A DNA stretch of 64,000 bases from Eubacteriaceae bacterium (lineage in GTDB: Bacteria; Bacillota; Clostridia; Lachnospirales; Lachnospiraceae): positions 33,032 to 97,031 of the forward strand of contig CAJSYQ010000011.1 of NCBI GenBank assembly GCA_910574015.1, written 5' to 3'. Below the pieces are notes generated by a model. That model saw only the letters and a program-made list of their open reading frames with translations, made no database searches and was not told where the DNA came from. Below, in pieces: positions 1-9,673 of this stretch; position 1 is the first letter of the stretch, and every line of letters begins with the position of its first letter. The translations under genes and the position numbers were made by a program.

Positions 1-29
1 TGGCTGAGCAGAACAGGAGGCGCAGGAAA

Positions 30-1412
30 GTGAGTACAAAACAGGATAAGACGATTGAGATTTTTGAGAATGCACCAGTATCCAAAGCCGTATTTATCAA
101 TATCATTCCCTCTGTGGTAAGTATGATCATGGTACTGGTGTATAACCTTGCGGATACATTTTTTATTGGACAGACGAAGGATCCGCTGAAGATGGCGGCT
201 GTTTCGCTGGCGACGCCGGCGTTTCTTTTTTTTATGGCAGTGGGAATGCTCTTCGGCATCGGCGGTACGTCTCTGATTTCCCGTATGCTGGGGCAGGGAA
301 GGGCAGATGATGCAAAGCATACCTGTTCTTTCTGCTTCTGGACCGGCGCCGCGGTGGGTGTCACCGGCATGGTGGTGATCCTGGCAGCGATTGATCCGGT
401 GTGCCGTCTGGTGGGGGCGACTCCGGCCACCATGGGGTATGTAAAAGAGTATCTGCAGATTGTCGCCATTGGCGTCCCCTTTCTTGTGATCGGCAATGCC
501 TTCAGCAATATTATCCGGGCGGAGGGCAGGGCAAACAAGGCTATGATGGGAATGATACTGGGGAATGTGGCAAACATTATTCTGGATCCTATTTTGATCC
601 TTGGTTTTGGATGGAATGTGGCAGGTGCCGCCATAGCGACAGTGATCGGTCAGGTTCTCAGCGCCGGATTTTACATTGCCCACTATATGATGGGGCGCTC
701 TACCCTCAGCATCCGGCTGAGGGACTACCGGGCCGGCGGCCGGATCGCGTCGGGAGTGCTTGCCATCGGTGTACCGGCGTCCCTGAACAGCATACTTATG
801 AGTACTTCGAATATACTGGTAAATAAGCTAATGACAGTACATGGCGATATGGCGGTGGCAGGGCTCGGTGTGGCCATGAAGGTGAACATGGTGGCGGTTA
901 TGCTTCTGATCGGTGTGGGGATCGGCATCCAGCCTCTCCTGGGGTACAATTTCGGGGCGGGCAACCGCCGGCGATTTATGGGAGTACTGAGATTCTCCCT
1001 GATCCTGGCAGCAGCGCTCAGCCTGGTTATGTCCGTTCTCTGTTATCTCGGGGCAGGTCCCATGGTAAATGCATTCCTGGACAGTCCCAATGTGTATGGT
1101 TTCGGGATGGAATTTGCCCGAACCCTCATTATCTCGGGTCCGGTGCTTGGTGTACTCTTTGTGATGATCAATACAATACAGGCCATGGGGGCGGCAGTGC
1201 CGTCTTTGATCCTGTCAGTGAGCCGCCAGGGGCTTCTGTATATCCCGGTGTTGTTTGCGTTTCATCGGATCTTTGGCACGGCTTCCTCTCTTGTTCTGGC
1301 ACAGCCGGTAACCGATTATCTGTCCACGGCGCTGTCCATTGTCCTGTTTATCCTGACATACCGACGGAGTTTTTCGCTGAAGGGGGAAGCACATGATCGC
1401 GAGCAGCAGTAA
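30..1412 (+). CDS. MATE family multidrug/cation antiporter
   Basis: This is a 460-residue integral membrane protein with about twelve hydrophobic segments in two homologous halves, the usual size and layout for MATE efflux transporters, which export cationic drugs or metabolites using an ion gradient. The N-terminal half has the family-typical stretch NLADTFFIGQ (about residues 40-49). The GTG start at base 30 has a GGAGG site at 16-20, nine bases upstream. The same frame stays open to the window edge, so a slightly longer N-terminus cannot be excluded. In another frame a possible upstream gene ends at TGA 31-33, overlapping this start as GTGA. The 3' end overlaps the next gene by 20 bases, suggesting cotranscription. 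The substrate cannot be predicted. Confidence 0.9.
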   Translation: MSTKQDKTIEIFENAPVSKAVFINIIPSVVSMIMVLVYNLADTFFIGQTKDPLKMAAVSLATPAFLFFMAVGMLFGIGGTSLISRMLGQGRADDAKHTCSFCFWTGAAVGVTGMVVILAAIDPVCRLVGATPATMGYVKEYLQIVAIGVPFLVIGNAFSNIIRAEGRANKAMMGMILGNVANIILDPILILGFGWNVAGAAIATVIGQVLSAGFYIAHYMMGRSTLSIRLRDYRAGGRIASGVLAIGVPASLNSILMSTSNILVNKLMTVHGDMAVAGLGVAMKVNMVAVMLLIGVGIGIQPLLGYNFGAGNRRRFMGVLRFSLILAAALSLVMSVLCYLGAGPMVNAFLDSPNVYGFGMEFARTLIISGPVLGVLFVMINTIQAMGAAVPSLILSVSRQGLLYIPVLFAFHRIFGTASSLVLAQPVTDYLSTALSIVLFILTYRRSFSLKGEAHDREQQ

Positions 1413-2202
1413 CAGTCATATTAAGAGGATACAGAAATTAATGAAAAATGCCCGCTTCCGCCGACAGGAGCAGGCATTTATTGTGGAGGGCTGGAAGATG
1501 GCGGATGAGGCGCTGGTCCGCGGCCTGGTGAAGTCCCTCTATCTGTCGGAGAGAGCGGAGGGGGAGTACACAAAGAGACAGCAGTCCGGAAAGCCTGCGC
1601 CCACTGACGGCAGTGTTCCGGTGCATATTGTATCCGACAGATGCTTCCGGGATATGGCGGACACCATAAATCCCCAGGGAATTCTCGCCGAAGTATCCAT
1701 GCCGCGGTATGACAGGGAACAGATTTTATCTTCCCGGCGGGCTGCCCTGCTCTGTCTGGAGGATATCCAGGATCCGGGCAATCTCGGCACGATCATGAGG
1801 ACGGCGGAGGGGGCCGGGATGACCGCACTGGTACTTTCCAAAGGCTGTGTCGATCTCTTCAATCCCAAAGTGGTGCGCTCTACCATGGGTGCGCTGTTCC
1901 GCGTTCCGTACCTGGTTTGTGACGATATGTCTACGGAAGTAGAACGCTTGAAACAGGAAGGTTTTGTAATTTATGCCGCTCATCTTTCAGCGGAGAGGGA
2001 CTATACCGATGAGCATTATGCGGACAGGGCGGCGGTTCTGATCGGAAATGAGGCGGGGGGACTGAGTGATGCGGTATCGGGCAGAGCCGACACGCTTCTT
2101 AAGATTCCAATGGAGGGGGAATTGGAGTCCCTGAATGCGGCGGTATCGGCAGCTCTGTTTATGTATGAATTATACAGAAGTAGAAAAAACGTATTGCAAT
2201 AA
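1393..2202 (+). CDS. TrmH/SpoU family RNA 2'-O-methyltransferase
   Basis: This 269-residue protein belongs to the SPOUT RNA methylases, which transfer methyl from S-adenosylmethionine to a ribose 2'-OH in rRNA or tRNA. An N-terminal substrate-binding domain (about 1-100) precedes the knotted SpoU domain. The latter shows motif 1 (DPGNLGTIMRTAEG, with the Asn and catalytic Arg), motif 2 (IGNEAGGL) and motif 3 (LNAAVSAALFMYE). Length and layout resemble RlmB/TsnR-like enzymes. The start has a purine-rich site (AAGGGGGAAG) and lies inside the end of the MATE gene. The target nucleotide cannot be told from sequence. Confidence 0.9.
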   Translation: MIASSSNSHIKRIQKLMKNARFRRQEQAFIVEGWKMADEALVRGLVKSLYLSERAEGEYTKRQQSGKPAPTDGSVPVHIVSDRCFRDMADTINPQGILAEVSMPRYDREQILSSRRAALLCLEDIQDPGNLGTIMRTAEGAGMTALVLSKGCVDLFNPKVVRSTMGALFRVPYLVCDDMSTEVERLKQEGFVIYAAHLSAERDYTDEHYADRAAVLIGNEAGGLSDAVSGRADTLLKIPMEGELESLNAAVSAALFMYELYRSRKNVLQ

Positions 2203-2222
2203 TGTGTTAATTCCTGTATTAT
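2194..2222 (+). promoter_or_regulatory. Probable sigma-A promoter for the nfeD-SPFH pair
   Basis: TTGCAA at 2194-2199 and TATTAT at 2217-2222 are separated by 17 bases. This overlaps the end of the methyltransferase gene and lies about 90 bases before the NfeD start. The -10 matches 5 of 6 positions and the -35 matches 4 of 6. Confidence 0.45.
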
Positions 2223-2259
2223 TAAAAGATAAAGTTATCTGGATGATGCATTGTCGGCC

Positions 2260-2300
2260 CAATGGCGCCAATTTGAGATGGGTTTCATCTGGCGCCATTG
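2260..2300. repeat. Palindromic element, copy 1 (CAATGGCGCCA family)
   Basis: Perfect 11-base inverted arms CAATGGCGCCA (2260-2270) and TGGCGCCATTG (2290-2300), with a second short GATG/CATC pairing inside. The arms and the adjacent ATTTGA are shared with the longer palindrome at 9651-9703, so this is a dispersed repeat. It sits in the leader just before the NfeD ribosome site. Confidence 0.7.
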
Positions 2301-2314
2301 AGTTAGGAGAAAGG

Positions 2315-2758
2315 ATGAGGAATATGGAACTGACTATGGCGATCTGGCTGGTTATCGTTGCGGTGATGCTGGTCATTGAGATCTTCACTATGGGACTCAC
2401 GACGATCTGGTTCAGCATTGGCGCCCTGGCGGCCGCTGCTGCCACTGGTCTTGGGGCTCCATTGGGTATACAGATCCTGCTGTTTGTGGTGGTGTCACTG
2501 CTTGTAATGTTCCTGGTAAGGCCCTTTGCCATGCGTATGGTAAACCGCGAGCATATGAAGACCAATATCGATGCGGTAGTGGGGGAACAGGCCGTTGTCC
2601 AGGAAACCATTGACAACCGGAAGGAGCAGGGCAAGGTGGTCTTCCGTGGTGTCGACTGGATGGCGAGAAGTACAGACAATACCCTGATACCAGAGGGGGA
2701 GCTCGTTGAGATTGAAGAAATATCTGGTGTGAAACTGGTAGTAAAAAGAATACAATAG
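2315..2758 (+). CDS. NfeD-like membrane protein
   Basis: This 147-residue protein has two or three hydrophobic segments in its first 75 residues, then a soluble tail of about 70 residues (VVGEQAVV...GKVVFRGVDWMARS...) that fits the OB-fold of the NfeD family. NfeD proteins are usually encoded beside a stomatin/SPFH protein and act with it in membrane microdomains. That arrangement is seen here, with the SPFH gene 70 bases downstream. The ATG at 2315 is chosen because GGAG lies five bases upstream. The longer open frame from 2135 would overlap the methyltransferase gene and has no ribosome site. Confidence 0.82.
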   Translation: MRNMELTMAIWLVIVAVMLVIEIFTMGLTTIWFSIGALAAAAATGLGAPLGIQILLFVVVSLLVMFLVRPFAMRMVNREHMKTNIDAVVGEQAVVQETIDNRKEQGKVVFRGVDWMARSTDNTLIPEGELVEIEEISGVKLVVKRIQ

Positions 2759-2828
2759 GTTACTGAAAACAAATTTTTGAGTCAGACAGGCTCCTCGACC
2801 GGGCTGTCTGCAGAAAGGAAGGAAAGTT

Positions 2829-3779
2829 ATGCCAGAAAATGCAACAATTGGAAGCCTGGTTACCCCGGTAATCGTGATATTACTCATTGTGATCATATTA
2901 TGCCTGATCGCATCCTGCATTAAGATCGTGCCCCAGGCACAGGCTTATATTGTGGAGCGCCTTGGCGGCTATCAGGCGACATGGGGTGTGGGCATCCATT
3001 TTAAACTGCCCATCATTGATAAGGTAGCAAGGAAGGTTCTGCTGAAGGAGCAGGTTATGGACTTCCCGCCGCAGCCGGTTATCACAGAAGATAATGTAAC
3101 AATGCAGATTGATACGGTAGTATTTTTCCAGATCACGGATCCGAAGCTGTTTACCTATGGTGTGGAAAACCCCATTATGGCCATTGAGAACCTGACAGCC
3201 ACCACGCTGAGGAACATCATCGGTGATCTGGAGCTTGACCAGACGCTGACCTCACGTGAGACCATTAACACGCAGATGCGTTCCAGCCTGGATATCGCCA
3301 CAGATCCCTGGGGCATCAAAGTAAACCGCGTAGAGCTGAAGAATATTATTCCCCCAAGAGAAATCCAGGATTCCATGGAGAAACAGATGAAGGCAGAGCG
3401 TGAGAGGCGTGAATCCATCCTTCGTGCGGAGGGTGAGAAGAAATCTACCGTGTTGGTGGCAGAGGGTAAGAAGGAATCTGCCATCCTGGAAGCCCAGGCG
3501 GAGAAGGAGGCAGCCATTCTTCGTGCCGAGGCAAAGAAAGAAGCTACCATCCGGGAAGCAGAGGGCCGGGCGCAGGCCATCGAGGCGGTACAGAAGGCCA
3601 CGGCAGAAGGTATCCGCTACCTGAATGAGGCGGCTCCGCAGCAGGCAGTCCTGACGCTGAAGAGCCTGGAGGCTTTTGAGAAGGCGGCAGACGGCAAGGC
3701 CACCAAGATCATAATCCCGTCTGAGATACAGGGGATTGCCGGCCTGGCCAAATCATTGGTGGAGACGGCTGAAAAATAA
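2829..3779 (+). CDS. SPFH/band 7 (stomatin-like) membrane protein
   Basis: This 316-residue protein has one N-terminal transmembrane segment (about 10-30), an SPFH domain (AQAYIVERLGGYQATWGVGIHF and onward, about 35-185) and a charged C-terminal coiled coil (about 185-265). The coiled coil is built from imperfect repeats of the type RAEGEKKS / VAEGKKES / QAEKEAA / RAEAKKEA. This is the stomatin/QmcA architecture; such proteins oligomerise and scaffold membrane domains or proteases. The preceding NfeD gene is the usual partner. The start has an AAGGAAGGAAAG site. Its specific role here is unknown. Confidence 0.9.
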   Translation: MPENATIGSLVTPVIVILLIVIILCLIASCIKIVPQAQAYIVERLGGYQATWGVGIHFKLPIIDKVARKVLLKEQVMDFPPQPVITEDNVTMQIDTVVFFQITDPKLFTYGVENPIMAIENLTATTLRNIIGDLELDQTLTSRETINTQMRSSLDIATDPWGIKVNRVELKNIIPPREIQDSMEKQMKAERERRESILRAEGEKKSTVLVAEGKKESAILEAQAEKEAAILRAEAKKEATIREAEGRAQAIEAVQKATAEGIRYLNEAAPQQAVLTLKSLEAFEKAADGKATKIIIPSEIQGIAGLAKSLVETAEK

Positions 3780-3797
3780 TAGAAAGAGTGAAACGGG

Positions 3798-4781
3798 ATG
3801 AATTTACAGGGAAGACATTTTTTGACACTGAAGGACTTCACACAGGAAGAGATCCGTTATATGCTGGATACGGCGAAAGAGTTGAAAGAAAAGAAAAAAA
3901 AGGGGATTGTGGAGAAGCCCTTTGAGGGAAAGAATATTGCGTTAATATTTGAAAAGACCAGCACCAGGACCCGCTGTTCCTTTGAAGTGGCAGCTCACGA
4001 CCTGGGTATGGGAGTGACCTATCTGGATCCGAAAGGATCCCAGATAGGGAAGAAGGAGAGCATAGCAGATACCGCCCGTGTGCTGGGACGTATGTTTGAC
4101 GGCATTGAATACCGGGGCTATGGACAGGAGATAGTGGAAGAGCTGGCAGAATATGCCGGCGTTCCGGTATGGAATGGCCTGACGAATGAATATCATCCGA
4201 CCCAGATGCTGGCGGATCTTCTTACTATAGAGGAGCAGTTCGGCAGCCTGTCCGGGATCCGGCTGACATATATGGGGGATGCCCGCTATAATATGGGAAA
4301 TTCCTTGATGATCGCATGTGCAAAGATGGGGATGCACTTTACGGCGTGTGCGCCAAAGGCATATTTTCCGGCAGAGGAACTGGTCCAGGAATGCCGGGAA
4401 TATGCGGTTCAGAGCGGCGGAAGCATTACCTTGACAGAGGATGTCAAAGAGGGGACGACAGGTGCTGACGTGCTCTATACTGACGTATGGGTATCCATGG
4501 GCGAACCGGACGAGGTATGGGAAGAACGCATTCGGCTCTTGTCACCGTATCAGATCAATGCGGCGGCCATGGCGAATGCAAAGGAGAACGCTGTGATGAT
4601 GCACTGTCTTCCGGCCTTCCACGACCTGAAGACGACCATTGGCAGGGATATTCATGAAAAGTATGGCCTCACTGAAATGGAAGTGACGGATGAAGTATTT
4701 GAAAAATATGCGGATGTGGTTTTCCGGGAGGCGGAGAACCGTATGCATACGATAAAGGCAGTGATGTATGTAACATTGTGA
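3798..4781 (+). CDS. argF: Ornithine carbamoyltransferase
   Basis: The protein (327 residues) is the length of anabolic ornithine carbamoyltransferase, which makes citrulline from ornithine and carbamoyl phosphate in arginine synthesis. The carbamoyl-phosphate motif STRTR (about 53-57), the HPTQ motif (about 133-136) and the ornithine-loop HCLPAFH (about 270-276) are all intact. The order, argF followed by citrate synthase, gives no sign of an arginine operon, and no ARG-box-like operator is evident. A catabolic role (arcB) cannot be excluded, but no arcA or arcC lies nearby. Confidence 0.93.
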   Translation: MNLQGRHFLTLKDFTQEEIRYMLDTAKELKEKKKKGIVEKPFEGKNIALIFEKTSTRTRCSFEVAAHDLGMGVTYLDPKGSQIGKKESIADTARVLGRMFDGIEYRGYGQEIVEELAEYAGVPVWNGLTNEYHPTQMLADLLTIEEQFGSLSGIRLTYMGDARYNMGNSLMIACAKMGMHFTACAPKAYFPAEELVQECREYAVQSGGSITLTEDVKEGTTGADVLYTDVWVSMGEPDEVWEERIRLLSPYQINAAAMANAKENAVMMHCLPAFHDLKTTIGRDIHEKYGLTEMEVTDEVFEKYADVVFREAENRMHTIKAVMYVTL

Positions 4782-4803
4782 TAAAATCGGGAAAGGAGCC
4801 AAT

Positions 4804-6174
4804 ATGAGCAATGATCTAAATGCCGGATATGGGAATGACTGGATACGCAGGATGGCATCGGTATGCGAGGAAAGCAGCACGATTGACTCTACACTATTTT
4901 CTAAATATGAAGTAAAAAGAGGTCTTCGGGATCTGAACGGGCAGGGAGTCCTCACAGGCCTGACTGAGATATCAGAGATCCGGTCTTATACGGTAGTGGA
5001 CCGGGAGATGATCCCATGTGAGGGGAAATTGTATTATCAGGGAATTGACATAGAAGAGATTGTGGACGGTTTTCTGGCCGAGAAACGGTTTGGTTATGAA
5101 GAGGTGGTGTATCTGCTGCTGTTTGGCAGGCTGCCCAACAGCATGGAGCTTGAGGAGTTAAAGGATATGCTGGCAGAGTTCCGGCACGGCCTTCCCACCA
5201 GCTTTGTGCGGGATATCATTATGAAGGCGCCCAGCTCGGATCTGATGAATACGCTGGGGCGCAGCGTCCTGACATTGTATTCCTATGACGACAGGGCAGA
5301 CGATACAACTACGGAAAATGTACTTCGTCAGTGTCTGCAGCTGGTGGCGCTGTTCCCGCTCTTTACCGTGTACGGATATCATGCGGCATGTTATTTTTAT
5401 GGGGATTCCAGTTTCTTTCTGCACCCGCCGAAGAGGGAGTACTCCACGGCGGAAAATATTTTACATATGCTTCGGCCGGACAGCAGGTTTACTACGCTGG
5501 AGGCGAAGATACTGGATATCGCGCTGGTACTCCACGCGGAGCACGGAGGGGGAAACAACTCTACTTTTACCGATCACGTCGTCACCTCTTCCGGCACGGA
5601 TACTTATGCGGCGATATCGGCCGCCCTTGGCTCCCTGAAAGGGCCGAGGCATGGCGGGGCCAATAAGAAGGTGTCCATGATGTTTGAGGATATGAAAAAG
5701 AAGGTAAAGGACTGGGAGGATGAGGAAGAGGTGGAGAGCTACCTTACCGCCCTTTTGAACCGGCAGGTCTTTGATAAATCGGGACTGATCTATGGTATGG
5801 GGCATGCCGTCTATTCCATCTCAGATCCCCGTGCGCGAACGTTTTGCAAGTTTGTAAAGAAGCTGGCGGATGAAAAGGGGATGCAGAAGGAATTTGCCCT
5901 GTATAACCTGGTGGAGAAGCTGGCACCAAAGGTTATCGCCAATGAACGTCATATTTACAAGGGCGTCAGCGCCAATATAGATTTCTACAGCGGACTTGTC
6001 TACAGCATGCTGGAGATTCCTCTGGAAATGTATACGCCGCTGTTTGCTATTGGAAGGATCGCCGGCTGGAGCGCACATCGCATCGAAGAGCTTGTCAACG
6101 CCGGCAAGATCATACGACCCGCATATAAGGCAGTGGGAAGGCATAAGTCTTATGTGCCGATGGCAGAGAGGTGA
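4804..6174 (+). CDS. Citrate synthase
   Basis: This 456-residue enzyme condenses acetyl-CoA and oxaloacetate to citrate. The C-terminal two thirds carry the family's catalytic features: HAEHGGGNNST with the first histidine, YGMGHAVYSISDPRA with the second, and ANIDFYSG with the aspartate. About 50 extra N-terminal residues precede the usual start of the fold, as in some clostridial homologues. The GGAAAGGAGCC site before 4804 supports the start. It lies 22 bases after argF. In Clostridia such an enzyme usually feeds glutamate synthesis. A methylcitrate synthase activity cannot be excluded. Confidence 0.9.
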   Translation: MSNDLNAGYGNDWIRRMASVCEESSTIDSTLFSKYEVKRGLRDLNGQGVLTGLTEISEIRSYTVVDREMIPCEGKLYYQGIDIEEIVDGFLAEKRFGYEEVVYLLLFGRLPNSMELEELKDMLAEFRHGLPTSFVRDIIMKAPSSDLMNTLGRSVLTLYSYDDRADDTTTENVLRQCLQLVALFPLFTVYGYHAACYFYGDSSFFLHPPKREYSTAENILHMLRPDSRFTTLEAKILDIALVLHAEHGGGNNSTFTDHVVTSSGTDTYAAISAALGSLKGPRHGGANKKVSMMFEDMKKKVKDWEDEEEVESYLTALLNRQVFDKSGLIYGMGHAVYSISDPRARTFCKFVKKLADEKGMQKEFALYNLVEKLAPKVIANERHIYKGVSANIDFYSGLVYSMLEIPLEMYTPLFAIGRIAGWSAHRIEELVNAGKIIRPAYKAVGRHKSYVPMAER

Positions 6175-6178
6175 TTGG

Positions 6179-6535
6179 ATGAGGGAGGATCAGGTTCTGT
6201 GCGCCTGCAGCGCCTATGAGCGGAAATATTATCTCAATCCCCGGTTTCACTCCCTGCCGGAGCAGATCCAAAACGAACTGCAGATTCTGGCGGTCACCAT
6301 GACAGAGGATGTGGGCGGGGTATTTACAATGGAATTTGACGAGGACGGATGCCTTTATATGTCTGCTGTGGCGAGGGAGGATGATCTTGCCTACGATGAG
6401 ATTGGCAGCCATCTGAAAATTAAACAGTATCAGAGCCGCTATGCGGAGCTGATGGAAGAACTGGAAGAATATTATAGAACATTTTTTCTCTCCCGGGACG
6501 GAGTGGATATCCGGCGGGAGGAATGCGGGGAATAA
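6179..6535 (+). CDS. Conserved small protein of unknown function
   Basis: This 118-residue acidic protein is not one I can assign. It is predicted to be soluble, with no signal peptide. It starts [20 protein letters not shown], has a beta-rich middle ([18 protein letters not shown]) and a helical C-terminus rich in Glu and Tyr. The ATG at 6179 lies four bases after the citrate synthase stop and the gene ends two bases before coaX, so it is translated within that operon. The longer frame from 5996 would overlap citrate synthase heavily and is rejected. Confidence 0.7.
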   Translation: MREDQVLCACSAYERKYYLNPRFHSLPEQIQNELQILAVTMTEDVGGVFTMEFDEDGCLYMSAVAREDDLAYDEIGSHLKIKQYQSRYAELMEELEEYYRTFFLSRDGVDIRREECGE

Positions 6536-6537
6536 TT

Positions 6538-7314
6538 ATGTTACTAGCGATCGATATCGGAAATACAAATCTTACCTTCGGCCTGTTTGATGGTGAGGAG
6601 ATCTGCCATAAATTCAGGCTGACTACCAGCCTGCCGCGGACTTCAGATGAGTTCGGCGTGCAGATCATGGAACAGCTGTCCCATTCTCAGGGGACGGAAA
6701 AAGAAGTGGAGGATGTGATCATCTGCTCAGTCGTTCCCAAGATTATGTATTCGCTTACCAGCGGGATCAAAAAATATCTGAATTGCGATCCCATGGTGGT
6801 GGGGCAGGGAACAAGATCAGGCATCCGCATCGCCACCACCAATCCCATGGAGATTGGAGCCGACCGGGTCGTAGACGCGGTGGGGGCATATTTTCTCTAT
6901 GGCGGTCCAGTGATCGTCATTGACTATGGCACCGCTACCACCTATGATCTTGTGACGGGGGACGGTTCTCTGGCGGCGGGAGTGACGGCGCCTGGGATCC
7001 GCATCAGTGCCCGGGCGCTGTGGAGCAATGCGGCGAAGCTTCCCGAGATTGAGATTGTGAAGCCGAAATCCATTCTGGCCAAAACGACCATAACCAGTAT
7101 GCAGGCGGGGCTTGTATATGGAACCATCGGCCAGACAGAGTATATCATTGACCGATTTAAAGAAGAATCCGGTTATAAGGGGATAAAGGTGGTTGCCACC
7201 GGGGGCCTTGGCAGGATTATTTCGGAGGGGACAGAGAAGATTGATGTATATGATCCAGAACTCACATTGAAAGGAATGCGGCTGATCTATGAGCGGACAA
7301 AGGCAAATGTGTAG
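6538..7314 (+). CDS. coaX: Type III pantothenate kinase
   Basis: A 258-residue ASKHA-fold kinase that phosphorylates pantothenate, the first step of coenzyme A synthesis. The phosphate loop [10 protein letters not shown] (about 5-14), the central [12 protein letters not shown] (about 101-112) and [10 protein letters not shown] (about 124-133) are typical of CoaX and distinguish it from the type I and II enzymes. The ATG at 6538 starts the conserved MLLAIDIGN and has a GGGGA site; the frame from 6523 overlaps the preceding gene. It overlaps dus by eight bases. Confidence 0.93.
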   Translation: MLLAIDIGNTNLTFGLFDGEEICHKFRLTTSLPRTSDEFGVQIMEQLSHSQGTEKEVEDVIICSVVPKIMYSLTSGIKKYLNCDPMVVGQGTRSGIRIATTNPMEIGADRVVDAVGAYFLYGGPVIVIDYGTATTYDLVTGDGSLAAGVTAPGIRISARALWSNAAKLPEIEIVKPKSILAKTTITSMQAGLVYGTIGQTEYIIDRFKEESGYKGIKVVATGGLGRIISEGTEKIDVYDPELTLKGMRLIYERTKANV

Positions 7315-8290
7315 GAAACTTACGATAGGGAATGTCGAATTGAAAGGAAATATCATTCTGGCACCAATGGCAGGGGTAACGGACCTGCCATTTCGTATAC
7401 TCTGCAAAGAACAGGGGGCGGATCTGATCTGCACCGAGATGGTCAGTGCCAAGGGAATCCTGTACAACAATAAGAATACAGAGGAGCTGCTCCGTATCGA
7501 TGAGAGAGAGAGACCGGTTTCCCTGCAGCTCTTTGGCTCCGACCCCGACATCGTCAGTGAGATGGCAAAGCGCATCGAGGAGCGCAATTTTGATATACTG
7601 GATATCAATATGGGGTGTCCGGTGCCGAAGGTGGTCAATAACGGGGAGGGCTCGGCGCTGCTTAAGGACATTCCCCTGGCTGCCCGGATCATTGAAAAGA
7701 CTGTGAGGGCGGTCCGCAAACCGGTGACCGTGAAATTCCGGAAGGGATTCCGCCGGGGGGAGCTTCAGGCGGTGGAGCTGGCAAAGGCAGCGGAGTCGGC
7801 GGGAGCGGCGGCAGTGGCAGTCCATGGCAGGACAAGAGAGGAGTATTATAGCGGAACCGCGGACTGGGATTGTATTGCCGCAGTGAAAGAAGCGGTGAAG
7901 ATTCCGGTGATCGGCAACGGCGATATATACACCCCCCAGGACGGGGAACGGATGATGCGGGAGACGGGCTGCGACGGACTGATGATCGGCAGGGGAGCGA
8001 GAGGGAATCCCTGGATCTTTCATCGGATGAAAAGGTGGTCAGAGACGGGCGAGGTTGAGCCAAAACCAGATTTTGATACCGTCTGCCGAATGATCCTCCG
8101 CCATGCGGCGATGCAGGCGGAGTGGAAGGGGGAGAGACGGGGGATCATGGAGATGCGGACTCATATCGCATGGTATACGGCGGGGTATCCCCATTCGGCC
8201 GAACTCCGGAGAGCGGTAAACAGACTGGAGACATATGCCCAGCTGGAGGAACTGTTAAAAGGACATTGTATCAGGAAAAAGGAAGGATAG
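7307..8290 (+). CDS. dus: tRNA-dihydrouridine synthase
   Basis: An FMN-dependent TIM-barrel enzyme of about 327 residues that reduces uridine in tRNA. It shows the N-terminal [13 protein letters not shown], the catalytic cysteine in [20 protein letters not shown] (substrate/FMN side), and the phosphate-binding GNGDI and [12 protein letters not shown]. The C-terminal helical domain follows. The start is uncertain: ATG 7307 gives the usual short N-terminus, while ATG 7289 would add six residues; both overlap the end of coaX. The coaX-dus pairing suggests one transcript. Confidence 0.92.
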   Translation: MCRKLTIGNVELKGNIILAPMAGVTDLPFRILCKEQGADLICTEMVSAKGILYNNKNTEELLRIDERERPVSLQLFGSDPDIVSEMAKRIEERNFDILDINMGCPVPKVVNNGEGSALLKDIPLAARIIEKTVRAVRKPVTVKFRKGFRRGELQAVELAKAAESAGAAAVAVHGRTREEYYSGTADWDCIAAVKEAVKIPVIGNGDIYTPQDGERMMRETGCDGLMIGRGARGNPWIFHRMKRWSETGEVEPKPDFDTVCRMILRHAAMQAEWKGERRGIMEMRTHIAWYTAGYPHSAELRRAVNRLETYAQLEELLKGHCIRKKEG

Positions 8291-8299
8291 TGGGGAAGT

Positions 8300-8722
8300 A
8301 TGAGGGAACCGTTTTTTTTGCTGCTGCTGGAGCTATCCCAGGCTCATGCAAACCGAAGCCGGGAAGGGTTCCAGCGGCTGAACCTGTCGGATGGTCAGCC
8401 GAAGATCCTTTACATTTTAGGAGCACAGGATGGACAGACACAGAAGGAACTGGCAGAGCTGTGCCGGATCCGGCCGTCTACACTGACTGTTATGCTGGAT
8501 AAGATGGAAAAGAAAGCTTATCTGTACAGGGAACAGGTGGTGGTTTCCGGCGGCAAAAGAGCCTACCGGATCCATCTCACAGAAACAGGGCGGGAGATGG
8601 CGGAGAAGGTTCGGAATATGATGGATGAGCTGGATGCCAGAAGCCTTCAGGGATTGTCGGAGGAGGAGACAGAACTGCTTTATGACCTGATGAAAAGAGT
8701 GATCGACAACCTGGAAGAGTAG
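8300..8722 (+). CDS. MarR family transcriptional regulator
   Basis: This 140-residue protein has the winged-helix layout of MarR repressors: an N-terminal dimerisation helix, the recognition region (QTQKELAELCRIRPSTLTVMLDKMEKKAYLYRE, about 47-80) and the wing (GGKRAYRIHLTETGREM). It starts ten bases after dus. A promoter and an operator-like palindrome lie between it and the following esterase gene, which it may control. The ligand is unknown. Confidence 0.88.
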   Translation: MREPFFLLLLELSQAHANRSREGFQRLNLSDGQPKILYILGAQDGQTQKELAELCRIRPSTLTVMLDKMEKKAYLYREQVVVSGGKRAYRIHLTETGREMAEKVRNMMDELDARSLQGLSEEETELLYDLMKRVIDNLEE

Positions 8723-8726
8723 TGTG

Positions 8727-8755
8727 TTGACTTTTGAAAACAGTGGAATTATAAT
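8727..8755 (+). promoter_or_regulatory. Sigma-A promoter before the esterase gene
   Basis: TTGACT at 8727-8732 and a perfect TATAAT at 8750-8755 are separated by 17 bases. It begins at the end of the marR gene and points to the esterase start at 8801. Confidence 0.75.
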
Positions 8756-8764
8756 GCTTATAGG

Positions 8765-8778
8765 ATTAGAAAACTAAT
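8765..8778. promoter_or_regulatory. Operator-like palindrome for the MarR regulator
   Basis: ATTAG (8765-8769) and CTAAT (8774-8778) form an inverted repeat with an AAAA centre. It starts nine bases after the -10 box, where bound repressor would block transcription. It resembles AT-rich MarR operators. Assignment to the adjacent regulator is inferred. Confidence 0.45.
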
Positions 8779-8800
8779 TAGATGGAGGGGAAAGGGCGTT

Positions 8801-9673
8801 ATGATCAAGAAGATAGAAGGGAAAGGGAAAACGGTTTCTTATGACGGGGATCTTGCCTATCCTGTTCCAGAAGATTACCGAATGGAAAGCCAGGAGGTTA
8901 CATATGGAGAGGTGAGGCCGGTGGAGTACTGGTCAAAGACGACGGACAGCCAGCGTCGGGCGGTGGTTATACTTCCACCGGGATATTCGCAGGATAGAAC
9001 TTATCCGGTTGTCTATCTCTGCCACGGCCTGGGACAGGATGAGACACAATGGCTGGAAGAGGGAAAGGCAGGCACCGTGCTGGGGAACATGATCGCAGAC
9101 GGGGACGCGGTGGAAATGATCCTTGTTCTGGCCAACTGCAGGGCCTGGAAACAGGAAGGCGTGGATCCGGAGGAGACATTTTCACTGGCACATTATGCGG
9201 CGTTTAATAATTTTCTGAAGGACTTCACCGACGATCTGCAGCCCTTTATCGAAGATAATTTTTCGGTTGCCACAGGAAGGGAAAACACTGCCGTGGCCGG
9301 ATTTTCCATGGGGGGGAGGGTGGCGCTCCATCTGGGGATCACCCTTCAGGATACCTTTGGCGGCATCGGGGCATTCTGTCCGGCACCGGGGATATTTCCC
9401 TATACGAATATGAATGTCACGGAGGACGGGCTTTTTACCGAGCGGATCTTTGATCTGAAAGAAAGATACAGGGACAGAACAATGATTATGATCGTGGCGG
9501 GGAAATCGGATCCCATTGTGAAAGATTATCCCGAATCCTATCACGACGCCCTGGAGAAAAACGGGGTGGAGCATATCTGGTATAAAAGATCCGGCGGACA
9601 CGATATGGATGTGAGCGGACAGGGGCTGTGGCATTTTCTAAAGGAGATATCTAGCTCAATGGCATCAATTTGA
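8801..9673 (+). CDS. Alpha/beta-hydrolase esterase (esterase D / feruloyl-esterase type)
   Basis: A 290-residue cytoplasmic hydrolase with no signal peptide. It has the oxyanion region VVYLCHGLGQDETQW (about 71-85), the nucleophile elbow GFSMGG (Ser about 169) and a C-terminal GGHDMDV with the catalytic histidine. This matches the esterase family that includes feruloyl and acetyl-xylan esterases and S-formylglutathione hydrolase relatives. The last codons and the stop lie inside a palindromic repeat (9651-9703), so the C-terminal residues SSSMASI are largely repeat-encoded. A sigma-A promoter and a MarR-like operator precede it. The substrate is unknown. Confidence 0.82.
   Translation: MIKKIEGKGKTVSYDGDLAYPVPEDYRMESQEVTYGEVRPVEYWSKTTDSQRRAVVILPPGYSQDRTYPVVYLCHGLGQDETQWLEEGKAGTVLGNMIADGDAVEMILVLANCRAWKQEGVDPEETFSLAHYAAFNNFLKDFTDDLQPFIEDNFSVATGRENTAVAGFSMGGRVALHLGITLQDTFGGIGAFCPAPGIFPYTNMNVTEDGLFTERIFDLKERYRDRTMIMIVAGKSDPIVKDYPESYHDALEKNGVEHIWYKRSGGHDMDVSGQGLWHFLKEISSSMASI

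Noticed and set aside
1..33. End of an upstream gene overlapping the MATE start
   Set aside because: Only ten codons are visible before TGA 31-33, too few to support a gene.
2784..2809. Hairpin AGACAG/CTGTCT between NfeD and SPFH genes as a terminator
   Set aside because: There is no T tract after it, and the two genes are normally cotranscribed. A stability element is possible.
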